NCBI RefSeq assembly: GCF_045788535.1
Contig: NZ_CP074074.1
Location: 1,798,001 to 1,862,000, forward strand
DNA: 64,000 bases
Direction of reading: 5' to 3'
DNA from: Allotamlana fucoidanivorans
GTDB taxonomy: Bacteria > Bacteroidota > Bacteroidia > Flavobacteriales > Flavobacteriaceae
Shown: positions 27,282 to 36,191 of the stretch, piece after piece
Layout of the letters: every line of letters begins with the position of its first letter
Position numbering within the stretch: position 1 is the stretch's first letter
Made by a program: the position numbers and the translations under genes
Notes under the pieces: model-generated
What the model was told of the DNA's origin: nothing
Database searches by the model: none
Seen by the model: the letters and a program-made list of their open reading frames with translations, nothing else

Positions 27282-28325
27282 GTGAAAGTAAATATACAGA
27301 AAATAAAGCCTTATGAGGCGGATGGAGTAGTGTATCATGCGGATACCTGTTTGCCGCTTATTGATGCTTTTAAAAGGGGGAAATTAAAATTTAAGGCCTT
27401 GGCAAGGCATACGTATCCAGGAGATAGGTTAGATGAAAATACGCTTGGGTTAAATAGTATAGGGTACTGGGATGCCAATGAGCCTCAAGACTGGGGCTTA
27501 GACTGGCATAGAAATGAAGGTATTGAGTTTCATTTTCTAGAATCGGGTTCTATGCCTTATGCTCAGGAAGACAAGGAGGTTTTGCTTACACCAAATCATT
27601 TAACTATTACTAGACCGTGGGAAGCGCATAAGGTTGGTAATCCATTTATAGGAATGGGGAAATTTTATTGGGTTATAATAGATTTGGGTGTGAGAAGACC
27701 ACATCAAGAATGGGTCTGGCCGGATTGGATTACGCTAACTAAAGATGATTTGTTGCGGTTAACAACCATTTTGAGGCAAAATAAAAAGTCTATTCTTAAA
27801 ACAGATCAACGTGTTAGAGATTGTTTTAAGCGTATAAATCAAGCAATTAATACAGATGATCAGGGTAGTAATGCGTCAAAAATTAGATTGCTTATTAATT
27901 ATTTGCTGATATTAATTTTAGACTTGTTGAATACTGAAAATATTGAATTAAATGAGTCTTTAACAGATAGTTCAAGAAGTGTTAAGTATTTTTTGAAAGA
28001 GTTAGATAAGAAACTTTCAGAGCAGTGGACTATAGATCTTATGGCAAAATCTGCAGGTGTTGGTTTAACCAGGTTTACCCATCATTGTAAACAGTTAACT
28101 AATGTGACACCTATGCGGTATTTAACGATGCGGAGGCTGGAAATGTCAAAAGGTATTTTGAAAAATAATCCGAATTTAACGGTAAGTGATGTGGCTTATA
28201 TGTGTGGGTTTACTACAAGTCAATATTTTTCTACCGTATTTAAAAAGCATGAAAAGTGTTCTCCAAATGAGTTTAGAGCTCGGTTTTGTATTGATCAAAA
28301 TATTAGTGCCTATCCTGAAATCTAA
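27282..28325 (+). CDS. AraC-family transcriptional regulator
   Basis: The 347-residue protein has an N-terminal cupin-like sensing half. Its C-terminal double helix-turn-helix (about 245-340) includes MAKSAGVGLTRFTHHCKQL and VSDVAYMCGFTTSQYFSTVFKK. It uses a GTG start 7 bases after an in-frame-free AT-rich leader. Its position between two divergent clusters of keto-glycoside genes makes it the likely sugar-responsive activator of one or both. The ligand is unknown. Confidence 0.88.
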   Translation: MKVNIQKIKPYEADGVVYHADTCLPLIDAFKRGKLKFKALARHTYPGDRLDENTLGLNSIGYWDANEPQDWGLDWHRNEGIEFHFLESGSMPYAQEDKEVLLTPNHLTITRPWEAHKVGNPFIGMGKFYWVIIDLGVRRPHQEWVWPDWITLTKDDLLRLTTILRQNKKSILKTDQRVRDCFKRINQAINTDDQGSNASKIRLLINYLLILILDLLNTENIELNESLTDSSRSVKYFLKELDKKLSEQWTIDLMAKSAGVGLTRFTHHCKQLTNVTPMRYLTMRRLEMSKGILKNNPNLTVSDVAYMCGFTTSQYFSTVFKKHEKCSPNEFRARFCIDQNISAYPEI

Positions 28326-28419
28326 TTTGTTTAAATTCTTTCACTGAATAAAAACAAACAGGAACTATTCTTTTTTTATATATTTTTCACAAGGTTATAC
28401 CAAAGGACAAATCAAAAAT

Positions 28420-29382
28420 ATGGAGCGAAGAAAATTTATTGTTAAAGCCTCTCAAGCAAGCTTAGCGCTTTCTGCTCTTGGGGTGTACGCTTGTAATGAA
28501 AAGAAAAAAAAAGAGGTTGAACTTTCAAAGGAAACAGTTTCTAAAGAGTCCTCGTTGTTTTTTGATATATCATTAGCGCAATGGTCATTGCATCGGGCCT
28601 TAAGATCTGGAAACATGAATAATCTTGATTTTGCGGTTAAATCAAGAGCGTTAGGTTGTAATGGTTTGGAGTATGTTAATGGGTTTTTTAAGGATAAAGT
28701 GAAAGATATGGCATATCTTAAAGAGATGAATGCTATAGCAGATTCTGAAGGTCAGAAAAATGTACTTATTATGATTGATCAAGAGGGGGATTTGGCTGAT
28801 GCCGATGACAACAGAAGGCTAAAAGCTATTGAAAATCATTATAAATGGGTTGATGCCGCACATTTTTTAGGATGCCATGCTATTCGGGTTAATTTAGCAG
28901 GAGGAACAGATAAAGATGATGCTATGAAAGCGGCTATTGATTCTTTGGAAAAGCTATCCAACTTTGCTGAAGGTTCAGACATTAATATACTGGTTGAGAA
29001 TCATGGTGGATTTTCTTCAAATGGAGACTGGATGTCTCGCGTGTTTTCACAGGTGAGACATGTTAATTGTGGTACCTTACCCGATTTTGGAAACTTCTGT
29101 ATTGCCAAAGATGAAGACAAAAACTGTGTAGACGCTTATGATAGATATAAAGGCATGAGGCAATTAATGCCTTTTGCCAAAGCAGTGAGTGCCAAGTCAT
29201 ACGATTTTGATGAACATGGTAATGAAACAACTATTGATTTTAAACGTATGATGACCATGGTTAAGGATTTTAAATATACAGGCTTTGTGGGTGTGGAGTT
29301 TGAAGGTAACAATGTTTCAGAAGAAAAAGGTATTCAGTTAACAAGAGATTTGCTTATTAAAGTAGGTAGAGAACTGTCTTAA
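28420..29382 (+). CDS. TIM-barrel sugar phosphate isomerase/epimerase-like protein (exported)
   Basis: The 320-residue protein starts MERRKFIVKASQASLALSALGVYAC, a Tat-like leader with a lipobox-type cysteine at about 25. It continues as an AP-endonuclease-2-type TIM barrel, with NILVENHGG, VNCGTLPDFGNF and GFVGVEFEG near the ends of strands. Members isomerise or epimerise (keto-)sugars using a divalent metal. It opens the rightward cluster downstream of the AraC regulator. Confidence 0.82.
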   Translation: MERRKFIVKASQASLALSALGVYACNEKKKKEVELSKETVSKESSLFFDISLAQWSLHRALRSGNMNNLDFAVKSRALGCNGLEYVNGFFKDKVKDMAYLKEMNAIADSEGQKNVLIMIDQEGDLADADDNRRLKAIENHYKWVDAAHFLGCHAIRVNLAGGTDKDDAMKAAIDSLEKLSNFAEGSDINILVENHGGFSSNGDWMSRVFSQVRHVNCGTLPDFGNFCIAKDEDKNCVDAYDRYKGMRQLMPFAKAVSAKSYDFDEHGNETTIDFKRMMTMVKDFKYTGFVGVEFEGNNVSEEKGIQLTRDLLIKVGRELS

Positions 29383-29413
29383 TCAAAACGAAATAACTAA
29401 ACTATATAAATTT

Positions 29414-30586
29414 ATGGAGCACGTTAATAAAAACAGATTGTTTCTGGCAAGTTGTTTGGCATTAATAACCACAGCCATGACCTTTGCAATTAGAGCAAGG
29501 TTAGAAACCGTTTTTGGTCCAGAGGGTATGGGCTTGACGCTTGAACAATTAGGATATGCATTTGCACCTGCCTTTTTTGGGTTTACTATTGCGATGATTA
29601 TTGGAGGACCCTTGGTAGATTTAATGGGTATAAAAAGAATTACGTGGTTGGCCTTTATTACACATACCATTGGCATTGTATTAACGCTTTTAGCTGACTC
29701 TATGACCTCGTTATTTATAGCTACCTTATTCATTGGAATAGGTAATGGTTTTGTTGAGGCAGCATTGAACCCTATGATAGCCTCTATGTATTCCGAAGAA
29801 AAAACGAAAATGCTTAATAGGTTTCATGTGTGGTTTCCTGGAGGTATTGTAATTGGGTCATTAATAGGCTGGCTAACTATGGATGTGCTAGGCTTAAGCT
29901 GGGAGGCTATGGTTAGTACCTTGTTTATTCCTTTGGTGTTTTATGGTGTGTTGTTTTTTGGACAAAAAATACCTATAACCGAACGCCTGCAGTTGGGAAT
30001 AAGTAATAAAGATATGTTTAAAAGTGTCTTAAAACCGTTATTCTTGTTTATGGTGTGTTGCATGTTTTTAACAGCAGCATCTGAATTAGGAACTACACAA
30101 CGTATAGAGTCGTTATTAAAAGAATCGGTAACGGCACCATTATTAGTATTAGCGTTTATCAATGGAATCATGGCGTTTGGGCGTATGTTTGCAGGTCAGG
30201 TGGTGCATAAATTGAAACCATCGGGTATGTTGTTGTATTCGGCGGTTTTTACATTTATAGGGCTTTGGATGCTTACAATGACTACGGGAGGCTTAACTTT
30301 TGTGGCGGCGGCTATTTTTGCTATTGGTGTCACATTCTTTTGGCCAACCATGTTAGGTTTTGTTGCGGAATATTTACCCGAAACAGGTGCTTTGGGCTTG
30401 TCTATTATGGGAGGCGCAGGCATGTTTTCGGTGTCTATTGTTTTACCAATTATGGGAAATTTAATGGATAATGCAAGTGCTGCTGAAGCACTTCGTACAA
30501 TGTCTCTTTTGCCAGCTATTTTAATCGTGGCTTTTATGGGGTTACATCTTTACATGCGGCGACAAGTAAAAACTTCTGAAGTATAA
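29414..30586 (+). CDS. MFS transporter (sugar-type)
   Basis: The 390-residue protein shows about twelve hydrophobic segments and major-facilitator features such as GGPLVDLMGIKRITW after the second helix. It sits between an isomerase and an oxidoreductase, four bases before the latter. It most likely brings the keto-sugar or released monosaccharide into the cytoplasm. It has no fusion or truncation, and the substrate is inferred from context. Confidence 0.85.
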   Translation: MEHVNKNRLFLASCLALITTAMTFAIRARLETVFGPEGMGLTLEQLGYAFAPAFFGFTIAMIIGGPLVDLMGIKRITWLAFITHTIGIVLTLLADSMTSLFIATLFIGIGNGFVEAALNPMIASMYSEEKTKMLNRFHVWFPGGIVIGSLIGWLTMDVLGLSWEAMVSTLFIPLVFYGVLFFGQKIPITERLQLGISNKDMFKSVLKPLFLFMVCCMFLTAASELGTTQRIESLLKESVTAPLLVLAFINGIMAFGRMFAGQVVHKLKPSGMLLYSAVFTFIGLWMLTMTTGGLTFVAAAIFAIGVTFFWPTMLGFVAEYLPETGALGLSIMGGAGMFSVSIVLPIMGNLMDNASAAEALRTMSLLPAILIVAFMGLHLYMRRQVKTSEV

Positions 30587-30590
30587 AAAA

Positions 30591-31739
30591 ATGAGTAGAA
30601 AATTAAGAATGGGAATGATTGGTGGCGGCTCGGGATCATTCATAGGTGATGTGCACAGAAAAGCAGCTTCAATTGATGGGCTCATAGAATTGGTTTGTGG
30701 GGCGTTTAGTAGTGATCCTGAAAAATCGATAAAATCAGGACAGGCATTATACTTGCCAGAAAATAGATGCTATCGTAGTTATGAAGAAATGATTTTAAAA
30801 GAGAAGGCTTTGTCAGAGGAGGAGCGCATGGATTTTGTAGCTATTGTAACGCCTAATCATATGCATTTTTCGCCGGCTAAAATGGCTCTAGAACACGGAT
30901 TTCATGTAGTTTGTGATAAACCAGTTACGCTTACGCTTGACGAGGCGCTTGCATTGGAATCTATTGTAGCTAAAAGTGGTAAGCTGTTTGCTTTAACTCA
31001 TAACTATACAGGGAATGCGCTGGTGAAGCAGGCGAGAGCCATGGTGGCTAATGGCGATTTAGGAACTATTAGAAAAATTCAAGTACAGTATTTGCAAGGA
31101 TGGTTATCTACAGCTGTTGAAAGTACCGATAATAAACAAGCGGCTTGGCGGGTAGATCCAACAAAATCGGGTATTGGCGGCGCTTTAGGTGATATTGGTA
31201 CACATGCTGAAAATTTAGTTGAGTATGTAACAGGTTTGAAGATTGATGAATTAGCGGCCGATCTTGGTGTGTTTGGGGAAGGAAGAGTGCTTGATGATGA
31301 CGGTAATGTGTTGCTGCGTATGAGTAATGGAGCAAAAGGAACTATGTCTATTTCTCAAATAGCATTGGGTGAAGAGAATAATTTGGCTATTAAGGTTTAT
31401 GGAACAAGAGGAAGTTTAGAATGGCATCAAGAAAACCCTAACCAATTGATAACACACTGGCTTAACGATCCTATTAAAGTATACACACCTAATGGAAATA
31501 ATTTATATCCAGAATGTTTGAATGTTTCCAGAATACCAGCGGGACATCCAGAGGGATATTTGGAGGCTTTTGCAACCATTTATAAAAATTTTGCCACCCA
31601 TGCTATGGCGGTTTTAGCAGGTGAAACCATTGAATTTCCTGATTACCCTACAATTGATGATGGGGTGCGCGGCATGAAATTTATATATGCTGCGGTTGAA
31701 AGTAATAAGAATAATGCGGCTTGGACAACATTAGATTAA
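30591..31739 (+). CDS. Gfo/Idh/MocA-family oxidoreductase (cytoplasmic)
   Basis: The 382-residue protein has a Rossmann motif (MGMIGGGSGSFIGDVH near residues 7-22) and the catalytic-lysine motif CDKPVT (in place of the commoner EKP) at about 109-114. No signal peptide is seen. The family uses NAD(P) to oxidise or reduce sugars, including 3-keto intermediates. It is four bases after the MFS gene and twelve before the next isomerase, so it is part of one transcript. Confidence 0.88.
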   Translation: MSRKLRMGMIGGGSGSFIGDVHRKAASIDGLIELVCGAFSSDPEKSIKSGQALYLPENRCYRSYEEMILKEKALSEEERMDFVAIVTPNHMHFSPAKMALEHGFHVVCDKPVTLTLDEALALESIVAKSGKLFALTHNYTGNALVKQARAMVANGDLGTIRKIQVQYLQGWLSTAVESTDNKQAAWRVDPTKSGIGGALGDIGTHAENLVEYVTGLKIDELAADLGVFGEGRVLDDDGNVLLRMSNGAKGTMSISQIALGEENNLAIKVYGTRGSLEWHQENPNQLITHWLNDPIKVYTPNGNNLYPECLNVSRIPAGHPEGYLEAFATIYKNFATHAMAVLAGETIEFPDYPTIDDGVRGMKFIYAAVESNKNNAAWTTLD

Positions 31740-31750
31740 TATATTAAAAC

Positions 31751-32803
31751 ATGAAAACAATAAAAGGACCTGCTGTTTTTTTGGCACAGTTTGCTAGTAA
31801 TGAAGCGCCATTTAATAGCTTGGAAGGGATGTGTAAATGGGCCTCGGATTTAGGGTATAAAGGGATTCAAATACCAACATGGGAGTCTCATTTAATTGAT
31901 ATTGAAAGGGCCGCTGAAAGTCAGACCTATTGTGATGAATTAAAAGGTAAAGTCAATGGTTTTGGTTTAGAGATTACAGAACTGTCTACTCACTTACAAG
32001 GTCAATTAGTGGCCGTAAATCCTGCCTATGATACAATGTTTGACGGGTTTGCTCCAGAGCAGGTTCGTGGCAACCCTAAAGCAAGAACAGAATGGGCTAT
32101 AGATTTTGTAAAGAAGTCAGGTACAGCAAGTGGTAGGTTAGGTTTAAAATCGCATGCTTCCTTTTCAGGCGCTTTATTGTGGCATACTATATATCCGTGG
32201 CCGCAACGCCCCAATGGATTGGTAGAACTTGGTTTTGCGGAATTAGCCAAACGGTGGTTGCCTATATTGAATCATTTTGATGAACATGGTGTTGATGTGT
32301 GTTATGAGTTACATCCAGGAGAAGATTTACATGACGGGGTTTCTTATGAACGTTTTTTAGAGGCTACGGGGCATCATAAACGTGCCAATATTTTGTATGA
32401 TCCTAGTCATTTTGTCTTGCAGCAGCTGGATTATTTGACATTTATAGACTATTATCACGAACGTATAAAGGCCTTTCATGTTAAAGATGCAGAGTTTAAT
32501 GCAACAGGAAAACAAGGTGTTTATGGCGGATATAGCGCTTGGGCAGATCGTGCTGGGCGATTTAGATCTTTAGGAGATGGTCAGGTTGATTTCAGTGGTA
32601 TTTTTTCAAAGCTAACCAAGTATGGTTTAGATTTATGGGCGGTTATGGAATGGGAGTGTTGTATAAAATCTTCTGAGCAAGGCGCAAGAGAGGGAGCGTC
32701 TTTTATTCAAAAACATATTATTGAAGCAGCTGAGCGTAGTTTTGATGATTTTGCTGGAGGCGAAACAGATGTAGCACAATTAAAAACTATTTTAGGGATA
32801 TAA
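31751..32803 (+). CDS. TIM-barrel sugar isomerase/epimerase (cytoplasmic)
   Basis: The 350-residue protein is an AP-endonuclease-2-type TIM barrel without a signal peptide. Metal-site segments YELHPGEDLHDG, NILYDPSHF, AFHVKDAEF and WAVMEWECC are visible. The FHVKDAEFN segment is typical of isomerases next to Gfo/Idh oxidoreductases. It probably converts the intracellular keto- or hexose intermediate, but the reaction is not known. Confidence 0.85.
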   Translation: MKTIKGPAVFLAQFASNEAPFNSLEGMCKWASDLGYKGIQIPTWESHLIDIERAAESQTYCDELKGKVNGFGLEITELSTHLQGQLVAVNPAYDTMFDGFAPEQVRGNPKARTEWAIDFVKKSGTASGRLGLKSHASFSGALLWHTIYPWPQRPNGLVELGFAELAKRWLPILNHFDEHGVDVCYELHPGEDLHDGVSYERFLEATGHHKRANILYDPSHFVLQQLDYLTFIDYYHERIKAFHVKDAEFNATGKQGVYGGYSAWADRAGRFRSLGDGQVDFSGIFSKLTKYGLDLWAVMEWECCIKSSEQGAREGASFIQKHIIEAAERSFDDFAGGETDVAQLKTILGI

Positions 32804-32817
32804 TCTAATAGTTATTT

Positions 32818-33615
32818 ATGAAACATTTATTGGTTGTGTTTTTGTTGTTTATTACGTTAGGTGTGGGTTGTCAGGAAAAACAAGCTATTCAAAAGGCTAT
32901 TGAGACAGGAACTTTTCAGAAGATAAAGGAACCTACTAACCCAAAAGTAACCGAATTTTATGCTCCGGTTCCACCTAAAGTAAATCCAAAAGCTCACGGT
33001 GATGTACCTGGTGATGCTATTGTGTTATTTGACGGAACAGATTTTAATCATTGGGAACATTCAAAAGACAATAGACCTGTTGAATGGCAGTTAAATAACG
33101 ATGGAAGTATGACTGTAAAGGATAAGTCAGGTGATATTCAAACCAAACAAAGTTTTGGTTCTGTGCAATTGCATATTGAGTGGAAGTCGCCCAAAGATAT
33201 TCAGGGAAAAGGACAGCATAGAGGAAATAGTGGCGTCTTTCTTCAGGGAAGGTATGAGGTTCAAGTATTGGATAATAATGATAACGAAACCTATGTTAAC
33301 GGATTAGTGGGGGCTATTTACAAGCAATCGGCACCATTAGTAGTAGCTTCGGTGCCTTCGGGAGCGTGGAATAGTTATGATATTATTTATCATGCACCTG
33401 AATTTAATAAGGACGGTGAAAAAATGAAATCTGCCACAATCACGGTATTGCATAATGGTGTTTTGATTCAAGACCATTTTGAAATAAAAGGCACTACAGA
33501 ATATAGAGGTTGGCCTAAAAATAAGGCTCATGGTAAGGCGCCTTTAAAATTGCAAGATCACGGCGATAATAGTCGTGTGAGTTACAGAAATATTTGGCTT
33601 AGAGAACTAAACTAA
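32818..33615 (+). CDS. DUF1080 lipoprotein (3-keto-disaccharide hydrolase-like)
   Basis: The 265-residue protein has a lipoprotein signal with C18 (LGVGCQEK) and a DUF1080 jelly-roll domain (IVLFDGTDFNHWEHS near residues 63-77; GNSGVFLQGRYEVQVLDN). It is the second DUF1080 protein of the region and resembles the first only at the fold level. It presumably acts outside the inner membrane on oxidised glycosides before import. Confidence 0.85.
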   Translation: MKHLLVVFLLFITLGVGCQEKQAIQKAIETGTFQKIKEPTNPKVTEFYAPVPPKVNPKAHGDVPGDAIVLFDGTDFNHWEHSKDNRPVEWQLNNDGSMTVKDKSGDIQTKQSFGSVQLHIEWKSPKDIQGKGQHRGNSGVFLQGRYEVQVLDNNDNETYVNGLVGAIYKQSAPLVVASVPSGAWNSYDIIYHAPEFNKDGEKMKSATITVLHNGVLIQDHFEIKGTTEYRGWPKNKAHGKAPLKLQDHGDNSRVSYRNIWLRELN

Positions 33616-33627
33616 TAGAATTTAAAC

Positions 33628-35001
33628 ATGACTAAATCAATCATTTCAAGACGATTATTTGTTAAAAAAACAGCAATAGCTTCCGCAGGTTTTGCTGTGC
33701 TTCCTAGTTTACTCAGTGTTTCGCCAAATAACAAATTAAATATAGCGGTTATTGGTGTAGGAAATAGGGGAGGATACAATTTAAAAATGGTTTCTGAAAG
33801 CAATAATATTGTCGCCTTATGTGATGTAGATCGACGGTTTTTAGAGCAAGCAGCGTTAAATTATCCGAAAGCAAAGACTTTTAAGGATTTTAGGCAGATG
33901 TTCGATAACATGAATAGCGAGATTGATGCGGTGGTTATTTCAACCCCAGATCATACACATTTTGCAGCAACTATGGCGGCTATGGAGTTGGGAAAACATG
34001 TTTATGTAGAAAAGCCATTAGCGCATAATATATGGCAATTAAGAACACTGAAAAAGGCAGCAAAGTATTATGGCGTAGTCTCTCAAATGGGGAATCAAGG
34101 GCATACTACTGAAGGGATAAGATTAATAAAAGAGTGGTATGATGCAGATGTATTAGGGGAAGTGAAAGAAGTACATGCATGGCGTGGTGTTAATAGGTTT
34201 GAGCCTGGGTATTATTTTACCAAGCCAGGTCAATTTCCACCTGAAGAAGATGCAATTCCTGATTATTTAGATTGGGATCTTTGGTTAGGCCCCGCAAAAA
34301 AGCGTCCGTTTAATTCTGCTTATGCGCCAAAATCGTGGCGTGGTTTTTATGATTTTGGTTTGGGGCAATTGGGCGATTGGGCATGCCATACTTTAGATGC
34401 GCCATTTTGGGCATTAAATTTAGGGTCACCACATAAGGTTAAGGCTGAAGTTCCAAAAGGCAGTTTTAATCATGAAGGTTTTATGCCAGACAGGTCTACA
34501 GTTGTGTTTGATTTTAAAAAACGAGATAATAAACCAGCGGTTAAGCTTACTTGGCATGAAGGTTATAAAAAGCCAAATATTAAAATCAAACCAGAATGGG
34601 GAATTCAAGAGTTAAACCCTAAAGGAGGTATGCTCATGATAGGAAGTAAGAGAACGCTAATAACAGGGGCAAGGCCTGAAAAACCAAAACTATTAGTGTC
34701 GGAGGATGAATGGGCGGCATTTTTAAAGGATGCACCCAGTAAAACAATACCAAGGGTAGGTAATAATCAACCTCATAAAGAATGGCTTGATGCCATAAAA
34801 GATAATACGTTGCCGGGATCCAATTTTGATTATGCGGCCAATTTAACAGAAATGGCCTTGGTAGGCGTTATGGCGCAGCGTTTTGGTGGTGTAATAAAGT
34901 TTGATGCTGAAAATTTAAAAGTGACCAATAAGCCAGAACTCGATGTCTTCTTAAAGGAGCCAGTAAGAGATGGCTGGGCTTATGGTGATAATTTAAATTA
35001 A
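33628..35001 (+). CDS. Tat-exported Gfo/Idh/MocA-family oxidoreductase
   Basis: The 457-residue protein has a twin-arginine signal (SRRLFVKKTAIASAGFA, residues 7-23), then a Rossmann domain (NIAVIGVGNRGGYNL) and the EKPLAHN motif near 128-134. Its C-terminal part matches the long periplasmic subgroup of the family (GDWACHTLDAPFWAL). Export through Tat implies that the cofactor is bound before export. It ends the rightward cluster. No clear terminator is seen in the following AT-rich region. Confidence 0.88.
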   Translation: MTKSIISRRLFVKKTAIASAGFAVLPSLLSVSPNNKLNIAVIGVGNRGGYNLKMVSESNNIVALCDVDRRFLEQAALNYPKAKTFKDFRQMFDNMNSEIDAVVISTPDHTHFAATMAAMELGKHVYVEKPLAHNIWQLRTLKKAAKYYGVVSQMGNQGHTTEGIRLIKEWYDADVLGEVKEVHAWRGVNRFEPGYYFTKPGQFPPEEDAIPDYLDWDLWLGPAKKRPFNSAYAPKSWRGFYDFGLGQLGDWACHTLDAPFWALNLGSPHKVKAEVPKGSFNHEGFMPDRSTVVFDFKKRDNKPAVKLTWHEGYKKPNIKIKPEWGIQELNPKGGMLMIGSKRTLITGARPEKPKLLVSEDEWAAFLKDAPSKTIPRVGNNQPHKEWLDAIKDNTLPGSNFDYAANLTEMALVGVMAQRFGGVIKFDAENLKVTNKPELDVFLKEPVRDGWAYGDNLN

Positions 35002-35248
35002 AGTATTCTTTTTTTTAGCGTTGCTGAATTGTGACTGACTCTCTTTTATAGCGCTTGTAAAAGATAAATAATCTGAAAATTTTAGTTTGGGATGCTTAGA
35101 GTAAAAGATGTAGGCTATAAAGGCGTGCGTTTTTTTTGTGAAATCAAAGTATTTTTCGAAATATTAAAATAAAATCTTAAAAAAATCGAGATTTACACAA
35201 ATATTTCTAAAAACGCTATTGATTTTAGGCGTTTATAAAATAAAGTCT
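35002..35248. other. AT-rich non-coding stretch before the arginine leader
   Basis: No coding frame of note. It contains TAGCGCTTGTA (35049-35059), an 11-base string also found upstream of the GH50 gene, and an AAACGC/GCGTTT inverted pair with a long loop. Nothing else is recognised. Confidence 0.4.
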
Positions 35249-35256
35249 TAATTTTG
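35249..35256 (+). promoter_or_regulatory. Probable -7 promoter box of the arginine leader
   Basis: TAATTTTG is an exact match to the Bacteroidetes TAnnTTTG box. The expected -33 TTTG is only poorly matched by TTTT at 35223-35226. Transcription would start within a few bases of the leader ATG at 35261. Confidence 0.45.
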
Positions 35257-35260
35257 AGGC

Positions 35261-35332
35261 ATGAAAAATTTAAAAAATAAAATACGTTGTACTACACCCG
35301 GTTTGCCCGTGCGCAATCGCCGCCGCTTCTAA
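35261..35332 (+). CDS. Arginine-rich leader peptide 1 (23 residues)
   Basis: This small frame starts MKNLKNKIRCTT and ends RNRRRF, followed by TAA. Its last seven codons before the stop hold four CGC arginine codons, three in a row. CGC is otherwise uncommon in this AT-rich sequence. It stands 236 bases before the arginine operon. A short CTAATTT/AAATTAG hairpin (35329-35347) overlaps the stop codon. Arginine-dependent ribosome stalling is the obvious hypothesis, but no strong terminator is seen after it. Confidence 0.6.
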   Translation: MKNLKNKIRCTTPGLPVRNRRRF

Positions 35333-35446
35333 TTTGCCTTAAATTAGTCGAATAACCTTAAAAACGTCATTTTAATTTTTTTCAAATTGTCCAATTTCTT
35401 TTTCATAATATTTAAAAATAACGTTAATTTCATAATTAACCGAGAT

Positions 35447-35479
35447 ATGATGCGTCGAAGATTTCCTCGTCGCCCGTAA
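35447..35479 (+). CDS. Arginine-rich leader peptide 2 (10 residues)
   Basis: A second mini-ORF reads MMRRRFPRRP and stops, so five of ten residues are arginine (codons CGT, CGA, AGA, CGT, CGC). It lies 88 bases before the first gene of the arginine operon and 114 bases after leader 1. A CCC-GTAA-GGG hairpin overlaps its stop codon. Two arginine-rich frames in one leader are unlikely by chance in sequence this AT-rich. Translation has not been shown. Confidence 0.55.
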   Translation: MMRRRFPRRP

Positions 35480-35567
35480 GGGTATGTGTAATTTTTATTG
35501 AATTAGGTGAGTCCAGTTCAGCAGTTAAGAAAAGAATATTAATTGACATTCAATACAAAAGAAGGAA

Positions 35568-36191
35568 ATGAAGGTTGTAATAGCCGATAAATCACATATA
35601 AAATACGCAGAAATTATTTGCGAAACCATAGCAGAGTCAGCAGCTGTACGAGGTACAGGTATTGCTAGACGTACGCCTGAATATATAGCCACCAAAATGG
35701 AGAATGGTAATGCTGTTATTGCTATTGAGGATGGTAAGTTTGCTGGTTTTTGTTACATTGAAAAATGGGGGCATGGTAAATTTGTTGCCAATTCAGGGCT
35801 CATTGTGCATCCAGATTTTAGAGGGAGAGGACTAGCTAAAGAAATAAAACTTAAAGTGTTTGAACACTCTAAAAATAAATTTCCAGACGCTAAAATTTTT
35901 AGTATTACCACAGGACCTGCTGTGATGAAAATGAATAGCGATTTGGGGTATAAGCCCGTGCCTTTTTCTGAGTTAACGGACGATCCTACCTTTTGGGACG
36001 GATGTCAAACGTGCAAAAATTATGATGTTTTAACACGAACCAATAGAAAAATGTGTTTGTGTACAGGAATGTTGTATGACTCAAAAGCCAAAAAACAAGA
36101 AGTAAAACCTATTAAGAGAAAGGTGGTTGAAAGATTAAAAAGAATAAAAGAAGCCTTATTTCTAAAGAAAGATAAAAAAGCAGACAAATGA
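35568..36191 (+). CDS. GNAT-family N-acetyltransferase of the arginine operon
   Basis: The 207-residue protein has the acetyl-CoA-binding GNAT core (NSGLIVHPDFRGRGLAKEIK, about 77-96) and a C-terminal cysteine pair region (WDGCQTCKNYDVL, then RKMCLCTG). As the first gene of an operon with argB, argC, argD and argE but no argA or argJ, it is the best candidate for the N-acyl-glutamate synthase of the pathway. It ends in a lysine-rich tail that overlaps argG by four bases (ATGA). The acyl group (acetyl or succinyl) cannot be told. Confidence 0.78.
   Translation: MKVVIADKSHIKYAEIICETIAESAAVRGTGIARRTPEYIATKMENGNAVIAIEDGKFAGFCYIEKWGHGKFVANSGLIVHPDFRGRGLAKEIKLKVFEHSKNKFPDAKIFSITTGPAVMKMNSDLGYKPVPFSELTDDPTFWDGCQTCKNYDVLTRTNRKMCLCTGMLYDSKAKKQEVKPIKRKVVERLKRIKEALFLKKDKKADK

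Noticed and set aside
35358..35382. Hairpin TTAAAA/TTTTAA followed by seven T after arginine leader 1, a possible attenuator.
   Set aside because: The stem has only A-T pairs and would be too weak to act as a terminator on its own, so it was not listed as a feature.
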